A DNA stretch of 21,167 nucleotides, taken from NCBI GenBank assembly GCA_035506255.1, contig DATJPS010000106.1, forward strand, positions 1 through 21,167. Reading direction: 5' to 3'. The position numbers and the translations under genes are program-made. The stretch is from CAIYXV01 sp035506255 (GTDB lineage Bacteria; Margulisbacteria; WOR-1; XYC2-FULL-46-14; WPAF01). The notes beneath the pieces are model-generated. The model worked only from the letters and a program-made list of their open reading frames with translations, was not told the DNA's origin and searched no databases. Shown here piece after piece: positions 1 through 6,765 of this stretch; positions within the stretch are counted from its first letter, which is position 1, and each line of letters opens with the position of its first letter.

Positions 1-2043
1 TACCGCAACCTCGACCTGATCAAGAAACCAGCGCTCAAAGAGAACCTCAAGAACAACCTGCCGCTGGCCGAAATGAGCCGCCGGCTGGGAACGATCGTCA
101 CCGACGCGCCGGTAAAGCTGAACGTCAAGAACGCGCCGCGGCACGAGGTGGATTGGAAAAAAGCGGTGGCGGCATTCGAGAAGTTCGAGTTCGGCAGCCT
201 GGTGAAGAAATATTCCAAAGGGCTTGAGGAATACAGCGCCGCCACGGTGATGGAAAAGAAACGGGCCGAAATATCGAAGTTCGACCTTAAAAGCGTGCGG
301 ACGGAAAAAGAGCTTGAACAGCTGATAATGAAGCTCGAAACGTCCGATGCGTTCGCGTTCGACCTTGAAACGACCAGCCTGAACCCGTTCGAGGCGAAGA
401 TCGTCGGGATATCGTTCTCGACGGAAGCGAAGAGCGCTTACTACCTGCCGCTGGGCCACAAACAGGGAGAGCAGTTAAAAGAAAAGGCGGCGCTCGACCG
501 GCTCCGCCCTCTTTTCACTTCCGGAAAGCTTAAGATCGGGCATAATCTGAAATACGATATCGAAGTGCTCAACCAGAACGGCGTCGAGGTGAAAGGCCCC
601 CACTTCGACACGATGGTGGCGGCGTACCTGATCGATCCGGTGTCGGGGAAATATTCGCTAAAATCGCTCGCCAAGCAGTTCCTGGGGCGCGAGATGATAA
701 ATCTGATGGAGCTGATCGGCAAGGACGCCGAATATTCCGACTTTAGCGAGGTGCCGATCGACCTGGCGGTCGACTATGCCGCCAGCGACGCCGATGCCAC
801 CATCGGATTATACGGGATCTTCTCCGCCGGGATGAAAAAGAAGGAACTGCTGACGCTTTTTAACGACTGCGAAATGCCTCTGCTCGAAGTATTGATCGCG
901 CTGGAAGAGACCGGGGTCTACGTCGACCGGAAAAAGCTGGAGAAAATGGGAACAGGATTGGACGACGAGATGAAAGATCTGGAACGGAACATCTTCGCCA
1001 TCGCCGGGGAGACCTTTAATCTTAATTCGCCCAAGCAGCTGGCGAACGTTCTGTTCGAAAAACTGATGATACCGGTCGTCAAAAAGACCAAGACCGGCGC
1101 TTCTACCGATTCGGAAGTGCTGGAGGAGCTGGCGGAGAAGTTCGAGATCGCGGAAAAACTGCTCAAGTACCGGCAGATCTCAAAATTGAAATCGACCTAC
1201 ATCGACGTCCTCCCCACCTTGATCGAGCCGAAGACCGGGCGGATCCACGCCAGCTTCAACCAGACCATCACCGCCACCGGGCGGCTCTCTTCCTCCGAAC
1301 CGAACATGCAGAACATCCCCACGCGCGGAGAGCTGGGGAAAAAGGTCCGCGCCGCGTTCGTTCCCCAGCAAAAAAGTTGCGTCATCATGGCGGCCGACTA
1401 CTCGCAGATCGAGCTCCGCATCCTCGCCCACCTGAGCGGTGACGAACAGCTGGTCGATGCATTCAAACACGACCGTGACGTCCACCAGGCGGCGGCGGAC
1501 GAGCTCGGCATCACCCGCGACGCCGCCAAGACCGTCAACTTCGGCATTATCTACGGCATCTCCGACTTCGGGCTGGCAAAAAGTTTGAAGATCAAAAAGG
1601 CCGATGCCGCCAGCTATATCGAAAAATATTTCGCGCGGCACAAAGGGGTAAAGGAATTCATCGACCGGACGATAAAGGAAGCGCACGACAACGGTTATGT
1701 AAAAACGATGCTCGGTCGGGTCCGGCCGATCCCCGACATCAACTCCCCCAATTACGGTCTCCGCTCTTTTGCCGAGCGGACCGCCATCAACACTCCGGTC
1801 CAGGGAACCGCCGCCGACATGATAAAGATCGCGATGGTGAACGTTTTCGGTAAATTACGAATATCAAATTACAAATGTCAAATGATCCTCCAGGTTCATG
1901 ACGAACTTGTGTTTGAGCTGCCAGAAGACGAGGTCCCCGCGGTCAAAATAATGGTCGAGGAAGAGATGGTGAAGGCGGTCCCGCTCAACGTGCCCATCAA
2001 GGTCGACATCGGCGTAGGCGCTTCGTGGGCGGACGCCAAATAG
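1..2043 (+). CDS. polA: DNA polymerase I, 5'-truncated by the window edge
   Basis: Family A DNA polymerase for Okazaki fragment processing and repair synthesis. The reading frame is open from base 1. The first 24 codons before the first internal ATG (73) resemble the end of the 5'-nuclease domain, so the true start lies outside the window. The 3'-5' exonuclease domain follows, with all three acidic motifs present: DLET at 361, NLKYD near 546-560 and YAASD near 776-790, so proofreading looks intact. The polymerase domain has motif A DYSQIELR (from 1396), motif B with R1516, K1528 and NFGIIYG (1537-1557), and motif C HDE (1897-1905). Two oddities are seen: the loop before motif B is about nine residues shorter than in common homologues, and an AT-rich repeat-like tract encodes the residues just before motif C. 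The gene is followed after 15 bases by mtaD, which appears to have its own promoter. Confidence 0.98.
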   Translation, partial: YRNLDLIKKPALKENLKNNLPLAEMSRRLGTIVTDAPVKLNVKNAPRHEVDWKKAVAAFEKFEFGSLVKKYSKGLEEYSAATVMEKKRAEISKFDLKSVRTEKELEQLIMKLETSDAFAFDLETTSLNPFEAKIVGISFSTEAKSAYYLPLGHKQGEQLKEKAALDRLRPLFTSGKLKIGHNLKYDIEVLNQNGVEVKGPHFDTMVAAYLIDPVSGKYSLKSLAKQFLGREMINLMELIGKDAEYSDFSEVPIDLAVDYAASDADATIGLYGIFSAGMKKKELLTLFNDCEMPLLEVLIALEETGVYVDRKKLEKMGTGLDDEMKDLERNIFAIAGETFNLNSPKQLANVLFEKLMIPVVKKTKTGASTDSEVLEELAEKFEIAEKLLKYRQISKLKSTYIDVLPTLIEPKTGRIHASFNQTITATGRLSSSEPNMQNIPTRGELGKKVRAAFVPQQKSCVIMAADYSQIELRILAHLSGDEQLVDAFKHDRDVHQAAADELGITRDAAKTVNFGIIYGISDFGLAKSLKIKKADAASYIEKYFARHKGVKEFIDRTIKEAHDNGYVKTMLGRVRPIPDINSPNYGLRSFAERTAINTPVQGTAADMIKIAMVNVFGKLRISNYKCQMILQVHDELVFELPEDEVPAVKIMVEEEMVKAVPLNVPIKVDIGVGASWADAK
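1852..1885 (+). repeat. AT-rich short-repeat tract inside polA
   Basis: A 34-base AT-rich stretch made of related 10-13 base pieces (ATTACGAATATC, AAATTACAAATG, TCAAATGA) interrupts the GC-rich coding sequence. It is read in frame as KLRISNYKCQMI. The composition is unlike either flank and resembles the ATTACGAAT/CAAATTAC low-complexity repeats scattered through many candidate-phylum genomes. That family link is recalled, not searched. The tract lies between polymerase motifs B and C, in a region where homologues vary. Confidence 0.55.
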
Positions 2044-2058
2044 TGATATAATCGCGTT
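2044..2058 (+). promoter_or_regulatory. Extended -10 promoter for mtaD, leaderless start predicted
   Basis: TGATATAAT (2044-2052) matches the extended -10 consensus TGnTATAAT perfectly and begins right after the polA stop codon. Only six bases separate it from the ATG at 2059, so transcription would begin at or next to the start codon. There is no Shine-Dalgarno sequence. No good -35 element is seen, which is acceptable for an extended -10 promoter. Confidence 0.6.
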
Positions 2059-3369
2059 ATGGAAGCCGATATTAAAATAACCAAAGGCATGGTCCTGACG
2101 ATGGACGAAAGCCTCACCCTTTATCCCGAAGCGGATGTCCTCATCAAAGGGTCGAAGATCGTGGGGATCGGAAAAGATTCCCCGGCCGCTGCCAGAAAGA
2201 CGATTGATGCGCGCGGCAAACTGGTGATGCCTGGACTGATCAACTGCCATACCCACGCCGCGATGACGCTATTCCGCGGTCTCGCCGACGACCTTCCGCT
2301 CGAATCCTGGCTTAATGACGTCATCTTCCCGCTCGAAAAAAAATACGTTGACCCCGAATTCCTGAGGGTCGGCAGTTCGCTCGCCGCGATCGAAATGATC
2401 CGGTCCGGTACCACCGCGTTCACCGACATGTATTTTTACGAGGAAGCGGCGGCGGAAGCGCTCAAACCGATCGGCATCCGCGCTTTTCTGGGAGAAGGGG
2501 TGCTCGATTTCCCCACCCCCGACTCGCCGAACGCTGATGACGCTTTCCGACGGATCGAAGCGCTGAACGATAAATGGGGAAAGGACGAACTGATCCATCC
2601 GCTGATCGCCCCCCACGCCCCTTATACTTGCGGACCGGAAAACTTGAAGAAGTGCCGCCAGCTTTCCGAAAAGCTCGGTTTGCCGCTGCACATCCATCTT
2701 TCGGAAACTGCGGGTGAAGTAGCGCAGCTCAAATTAAAGTACGGAGTCTCGCCGGTTGAACATCTGGAACGGGCCGGCTTCCTTTGCCCGCAGTTGAGCG
2801 CCGCCCATTGCGTCCATTTGAGCAAGGCCGAGATCGAGATCCTCAAGAAATACGACGTCAAGGTGGCCCATTGCCAGGAATCGAACATGAAGCTCGCTTC
2901 CGGCTGGGCGCCGGTGGTGGAGATGCAGTACGCGGGGCTAACGGTCGGGCTGGGGACCGACGGGGCGGCCAGCAACAATAACCTGGACCTTTTCGACGAG
3001 ATGGACGCGGTGGCGAAGGTCCACAAACTGGTCCGCAACGATCCCACGGTGATGGACGCCAAGACCGTTCTCAAAATGGCGACCTCCGACGCCGCCCGAG
3101 TGATGCTTAAAGAAAAAGAGATCGGCTCGCTCAAGCCGGGAATGACCGCCGATATCATCATTCTCGACCTTGACCGCCCGCACCTGACCCCTTTATATAA
3201 TGTATATTCCCACCTCGTCTATTCCGCGGGCGGGAGCGAGGTGACCACCGTCATCATCAACGGCCGGATGGTGATGGAAGACAAGAAAATACTGACCACG
3301 GACGAGCGCGGCATCATGGACGAGGCCAACCGGATCGCAAGGAGGATAAATGATGAAACCAAATCATAA
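2059..3369 (+). CDS. mtaD: 5-methylthioadenosine/S-adenosylhomocysteine deaminase
   Basis: Amidohydrolase-superfamily, metal-dependent cytosolic deaminase of 436 aa, the usual length. It converts methylthioadenosine to methylthioinosine and/or S-adenosylhomocysteine to S-inosylhomocysteine. Visible motifs in order are the metal-binding HTH (His64, His66), HAPYTC (about 185), HLSETAGE (about 217), the AAHCVHL strand, and GLGTDGAASNN carrying the metal-ligand Asp. The C-terminal GSLKPGMTADIIILD segment is typical of the composite beta domain. The ATG at 2059 is chosen because it follows a TATAAT box by six bases; no Shine-Dalgarno site is seen. It overlaps the next gene by 17 bases, so the two are surely co-transcribed. 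The partner phosphorylase suits an MTA-to-hypoxanthine salvage route. Which of MTA, SAH or 5'-deoxyadenosine is preferred cannot be read from sequence alone. Confidence 0.93.
   Translation: MEADIKITKGMVLTMDESLTLYPEADVLIKGSKIVGIGKDSPAAARKTIDARGKLVMPGLINCHTHAAMTLFRGLADDLPLESWLNDVIFPLEKKYVDPEFLRVGSSLAAIEMIRSGTTAFTDMYFYEEAAAEALKPIGIRAFLGEGVLDFPTPDSPNADDAFRRIEALNDKWGKDELIHPLIAPHAPYTCGPENLKKCRQLSEKLGLPLHIHLSETAGEVAQLKLKYGVSPVEHLERAGFLCPQLSAAHCVHLSKAEIEILKKYDVKVAHCQESNMKLASGWAPVVEMQYAGLTVGLGTDGAASNNNLDLFDEMDAVAKVHKLVRNDPTVMDAKTVLKMATSDAARVMLKEKEIGSLKPGMTADIIILDLDRPHLTPLYNVYSHLVYSAGGSEVTTVIINGRMVMEDKKILTTDERGIMDEANRIARRINDETKS
3339..3345 (+). promoter_or_regulatory. Shine-Dalgarno site deciding the phosphorylase start
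   Basis: AAGGAGG lies inside the 3' end of mtaD. It is seven bases before the second of two adjacent ATG codons (3353) and four before the first (3350), which favours 3353. Confidence 0.7.
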
Positions 3370-4078
3370 GATCGCGGTGATCGGCGGGACGGGGATGGAT
3401 AACTTGCCGCTGTTCAAGAACTTTACCGTCCGGACGGTGATCACCAAGTACGGGATCGTCAAACTGAAATACGGCCACCTCGGCGGGAGAGCGGTGATCT
3501 TCATGCTCCGGCACGGCGCCAGATACTGCGCGCCGCACCAGATCAATTGGAGAGCGAACATGATGGCGCTATTGCAGGAGAAGGTCGATCGGATCGTCGC
3601 CACCGCCGCCTGCGGATCGTTGCGAAAGGAGATCAAACCGGGGGAGCTGGCGGTGATCACCGATTTTATCGATCTTACCCGCGACCGGATAGAAACGTTC
3701 GAGCCGGCCGGCAAGACCGGTTTTTTCGACATGAGCGAGCCCTACGACGATAAGACGAACCGGGCGCTGACCGCCGCCGCGAAAAAGCTTAAGATAAAAC
3801 TTTATAAGAAAGCGGTCTACGCCTGCACCGAAGGACCGCGCTTCGAGACCAAAGCGGAGATCAGGGCGTACCGGTCGCTGGGGGCCGACGTGGTGGGAAT
3901 GACACAGGTTCCAGAAGTGGTCCTGGCAACGGAAGCGAAGATCCCCTACTCCGCGATCGCGGTGGTGACCAACTACGCCGCCGGGATGCAGAAAAAGGTA
4001 TCGGGTGAAGAGGTCACCGTCTTTATGCGAAAAAAAGCGGCGGAGATATCAAGATTGCTTGCGGAAGTAATAGTATAG
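3353..4078 (+). CDS. MTAP-family purine nucleoside phosphorylase, probably 6-oxopurine (methylthioinosine) type
   Basis: Phosphorolytic nucleoside-cleaving enzyme of about 241 aa. Family motifs are IGGTG near the N-terminus, RHG and APHQINWRAN (phosphate and ribose side), GSLRKEIKPGE, the DFIDLTRDRIETF strand, TEGPRFET and GMTQVPE. Where human MTAP has the adenine-reading TDYD motif, this protein has TNYAAG: Asn replaces the first Asp and Ala the second. From family knowledge, Asp-to-Asn here marks enzymes preferring 6-oxopurines such as inosine or methylthioinosine. That matches the deaminase encoded just upstream, whose frame it overlaps. Start 3353 is preferred over 3350 on Shine-Dalgarno spacing. 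Its 3' end runs 30 bases into the convergent lgt gene. A general inosine/guanosine phosphorylase role remains possible. Confidence 0.88.
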   Translation: MKPNHKIAVIGGTGMDNLPLFKNFTVRTVITKYGIVKLKYGHLGGRAVIFMLRHGARYCAPHQINWRANMMALLQEKVDRIVATAACGSLRKEIKPGELAVITDFIDLTRDRIETFEPAGKTGFFDMSEPYDDKTNRALTAAAKKLKIKLYKKAVYACTEGPRFETKAEIRAYRSLGADVVGMTQVPEVVLATEAKIPYSAIAVVTNYAAGMQKKVSGEEVTVFMRKKAAEISRLLAEVIV

Positions 4079-4780
4079 GCCGGCGCCGCAAATAAATATC
4101 AGCACCGAACCCCATTGCCCCTCCGAAAGCGAGAACAGGTACTTGGGATTGGTGCGGATGAACTCGATCAGGAAACGGTAAACGCTGTATAACATCAGCC
4201 CCGCCGAGAAGACTTGCCCGTCGAATTTCCTTTTAGAAAGCACAAGCAACAGTAACGCCATCATCAGCAGGCCCGAAAGCGAGCTGTAGATCTGGGTCGG
4301 GTGCCTTACGCCGCAGGCGTCCGGGAACTGTACGCCCCAGGGCAAAGAGGTCTCCGTGCCGTAGCAGCAGCCGCGCAAAAAGCAACCGATCCGGCCGATC
4401 GCGTAACCGAGCGCGGTGGCCGGCGCGATCGCGTCTAGCAGTTTAAGGACATTAATTTTATTGACCCGCGACCAGATGGCGACCGCGATGATGGCGAACG
4501 CCACCCCGCCGAAGAACACCATCCCCCCCTGCCAGAGGTAAAGCGCGGAGAGCGGGTCTTTTGCGAAATCACCGATGAACTCGAGCACATAAAAGACCCT
4601 GGCCCCGATGATCGAGGAGACCAGCACCCAGACCGCCAGGTCGAATATTTTATCCGGGTCGATGCCGTCCCTTTTCGCCAGATACGACGCGAGCGCGATC
4701 CCGGCCAAAAAAGCGAGCGCGATCATGAAACCGTAGGAATATACGGTAAAAGGGCCCAGCTTAAACAGGATCGGATGCAT
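4049..4780 (-). CDS. lgt: Phosphatidylglycerol--prolipoprotein diacylglyceryl transferase
   Basis: Inner-membrane enzyme that transfers diacylglycerol from phosphatidylglycerol to the lipobox cysteine of prolipoproteins. It is 243 aa with about seven hydrophobic segments. It begins MHPILFKLG, carries the YSYG motif near residue 15, and has the Lgt signature GRIGCFLRGCCYG (Arg130 onward). The E. coli His103 position of the HGG motif is Phe90 here (MVFFGG), a site known to vary outside Proteobacteria. A Shine-Dalgarno (GGAGAAG) lies before the ATG, and the start overlaps the end of lspA by 20 bases, so translation is probably coupled. It is the last gene of the minus-strand rpoN-to-lgt run and ends inside the convergent phosphorylase gene. 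The pairing with lspA places two consecutive lipoprotein-processing steps together. Confidence 0.96.
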   Translation of the reverse strand: MHPILFKLGPFTVYSYGFMIALAFLAGIALASYLAKRDGIDPDKIFDLAVWVLVSSIIGARVFYVLEFIGDFAKDPLSALYLWQGGMVFFGGVAFAIIAVAIWSRVNKINVLKLLDAIAPATALGYAIGRIGCFLRGCCYGTETSLPWGVQFPDACGVRHPTQIYSSLSGLLMMALLLLVLSKRKFDGQVFSAGLMLYSVYRFLIEFIRTNPKYLFSLSEGQWGSVLIFICGAGLYYYFRKQS

Positions 4781-5213
4781 TTTTCTTCTCCGGTTTGAAT
4801 ACCAGGATATAGATCAGTAACACCACGCCGATATTGAGCATGGTATCGGCCACGTTAAATACCGGCCAGACCCGAAAATCGATGAAGTCCACCACATAAT
4901 GGCGCAAGATACGGTCGATGATATTCCCCAGCGACCCGCCGATCACCATTCCCAGTCCCAGCTTCATCGGTAGCGTGGTAGCGGTTTTGAAATAAAGGTA
5001 CAGCACCAGGACGATCAACGCGATACCGGCGTAAATGAGAAAAGCGCGGCTGCCGCTGAACAGGCCGAATGCCGCTCCGCGGTTCTGCACGTAAGTCAAA
5101 TTGAGGATCCCGTTAACCAGCGGGACCGATTGCCCGGGAATAAGTAAACGCGCGGTCAGGAACTTGGTGAACTGGTCGAGCAGCAGGACCAGGGCCGCGG
5201 TGACAAAGAACAT
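4761..5213 (-). CDS. lspA: Lipoprotein signal peptidase (signal peptidase II)
   Basis: Aspartic membrane protease that removes the signal peptide of diacylglyceryl-prolipoproteins. It is about 150 aa with four predicted membrane helices. The two catalytic aspartates are in GNIIDR...VVDFID and FNVADTMLNIG, and the N-terminal DQFTK and central VQNRGAAFG motifs are also present. The ATG at 5213 is preferred over an in-frame TTG three bases upstream, because the ATG shares a base with the upstream stop (TGATG), a typical coupled start. The C-terminal tail (KPEKKNASDPV) is short and charged. It works just after Lgt, encoded immediately downstream, and both would serve any lipoproteins of the envelope machinery elsewhere in the window. 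Confidence 0.96.
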   Translation of the reverse strand: MFFVTAALVLLLDQFTKFLTARLLIPGQSVPLVNGILNLTYVQNRGAAFGLFSGSRAFLIYAGIALIVLVLYLYFKTATTLPMKLGLGMVIGGSLGNIIDRILRHYVVDFIDFRVWPVFNVADTMLNIGVVLLIYILVFKPEKKNASDPV

Positions 5214-5479
5214 CAATGGATCTTCGGCGCCGATTTCGCATACGCGTCGATCAGCTGGCCGATCCCGTCAAAGTAATGGCCGATCACCGGGAAATTGATC
5301 ATATTTGCGACGATGACGGTCAAGACATAAACGACGATCCCCAAAAAGAGCGTCATGCCGAGCGCCATTCCCAGGCCCTGTGCCAGCCCGTTGAGAAAAG
5401 TGAAGAACAGATAGCGCAATGGCTGGTGCTTGTCGCGCCTTATGTTCTCGATCGCTTCGATTATCTGCTGGTCTTCCAT
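5213..5479 (-). CDS. Small membrane protein, DUF5665-like
   Basis: An 88-aa protein of unknown function. The N-terminal 22 residues are charged (MEDQQIIEAIENIRRDK). One long or two short hydrophobic helices follow (about residues 28-64), with glycines in the first half (NGLAQGLGMALGM), and then a soluble tail (GQLIDAYAKSAPK). The pattern of a short amphipathic start followed by a glycine-rich membrane helix resembles the DUF5665 family, an assignment made from memory. The ATG at 5479 shares a base with the ahcY stop (TAATG) and follows a GGAAGGGA ribosome site. An in-frame start six codons upstream would lie inside ahcY and is less likely. Its stop in turn overlaps the lspA start, so it is embedded in a translationally coupled string. 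Its link to lipoprotein processing or SAH turnover is by position only. Confidence 0.75.
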   Translation of the reverse strand: MEDQQIIEAIENIRRDKHQPLRYLFFTFLNGLAQGLGMALGMTLFLGIVVYVLTVIVANMINFPVIGHYFDGIGQLIDAYAKSAPKIH

Positions 5480-6738
5480 TATGTCCCTTCCTGCCACGAG
5501 GCAAGGTATTTTTCCTGCTCCGGGGTAAGCTTGTCGATCCCTATTCCCATCGATTTGAGCTTGGCGGTCGCAACCCAGTCCTCTATCTCCTTGGGAACGT
5601 TGTAGACTTTCGGCCCCAGTTTTCCCTGGTTCAATATCACATATTCGGTAGCCAGCGCCTGGGTGGAAAAGCTCATGTCCATCACCGACGCCGGATGCCC
5701 CTCCGCCGCCGCCAGGTTCACCAGCCGCCCTTCCGCCAGCAGGTAAACGCTGCGCCCGTTCGGGAGCACGTACTGGTCGACGAAGTTGCGGATGTTCTTC
5801 CGCTCCGACTTCGCCATCTTCCGGAGCCCTTTGATGTCGATCTCGACGTCAAAATGGCCAGAGTTGCAGACGATCGCTCCGTCCTTCATCTTTTCGAAGT
5901 GCTCGGGCCGGACCACGTTGACGTTGCCGGTCAGGGTGCAGAACAGGTCGCCGAGCGGCGCCGCTTCTTCCATCGTCATCACGCGGAACCCGTCCATCGC
6001 CGCCTCGATCCCGCGGACCGGGTCGACCTCGGTAACGATCACGTTAGCCCCCATCCCCTTCATCCTCATCGCGAACCCTTTGCCGCACCAGCCATACCCG
6101 GCGGTAACCACCGTCCGACCCGCGATCAGGACATCGGTGGCGCGGATGATGCCGTCGATGGTGCTCTGTCCGGTGCCGTAACGGTTGTCGAACAGGTTCT
6201 TGGTGTGGGCGTCGTTGACCGCGATCACCGGGAACTTGAGCGCGCCGTCCTTCTCCATCGCCCGCAGGCGGATCACGCCGGTGGTGGTCTCTTCCATGCT
6301 GCCGATGATCTGCTTTCCGACTTCCGGATATTTGGAGGTGATCGCCGTCACCAGGTCGCAGCCGTCGTCCATGGTGATCACCGGCGAATGCTCGATGGCG
6401 GCGACCAGATGCTTGTAATAGGTATCGTTGTCCTCGCCCTTGACGGCAAAGACCGGTATGCCGTAATCGGTCACCAGTGAAGCGGCGACGTCATCTTGAG
6501 TGGAAAGCGGGTTGCTGGCGCAAAGGACGATGTCGGCGCCGCCTTCCTTTAACGCCCTTACCAGGTTCGCGGTCTCTGCGGTAACGTGCAGGCAAGCGCT
6601 CATCTTCTTGCCCTTAAGCACCTGGCTTTGGGCGAATTTTTCCTTCACCTGCGTCAGGACCGGCATATCGCGCTCGGCCCATTCGATACGGAGCTTTCCT
6701 TTATTTGAAAGGGATTTATCCTTGATGTCGTAGTTCAT
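5479..6738 (-). CDS. ahcY: Adenosylhomocysteinase, short archaeal/Thermotoga-like form
   Basis: NAD-dependent cytosolic hydrolase that splits S-adenosylhomocysteine into homocysteine and adenosine, relieving product inhibition of methyltransferases. It is 419 aa, shorter than the 430-470 aa typical of eukaryotic and many bacterial forms. Seen motifs are CLHVTAET (substrate His/Thr/Glu), MDDGCDL, EETTTGV, the NAHTKNLFDNRYGTGQ active-site strand with Lys and Asp, the Rossmann AGYGWCGKG, the TEVDP NAD loop, NSGHFDVEI and EGHPASVMD. The C-terminus stops at YLASWQEGT and lacks the KPxxYRY tail that contributes to cofactor binding in long forms. A GGAG ribosome site precedes the ATG. It starts 27 bases after the regulator stop, so it probably belongs to the rpoN run. 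A preference for S-inosylhomocysteine is possible, given mtaD nearby. Confidence 0.95.
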   Translation of the reverse strand: MNYDIKDKSLSNKGKLRIEWAERDMPVLTQVKEKFAQSQVLKGKKMSACLHVTAETANLVRALKEGGADIVLCASNPLSTQDDVAASLVTDYGIPVFAVKGEDNDTYYKHLVAAIEHSPVITMDDGCDLVTAITSKYPEVGKQIIGSMEETTTGVIRLRAMEKDGALKFPVIAVNDAHTKNLFDNRYGTGQSTIDGIIRATDVLIAGRTVVTAGYGWCGKGFAMRMKGMGANVIVTEVDPVRGIEAAMDGFRVMTMEEAAPLGDLFCTLTGNVNVVRPEHFEKMKDGAIVCNSGHFDVEIDIKGLRKMAKSERKNIRNFVDQYVLPNGRSVYLLAEGRLVNLAAAEGHPASVMDMSFSTQALATEYVILNQGKLGPKVYNVPKEIEDWVATAKLKSMGIGIDKLTPEQEKYLASWQEGT

Positions 6739-6765
6739 GCAGCTTTCTCCAACGAGGCAAGTCTA

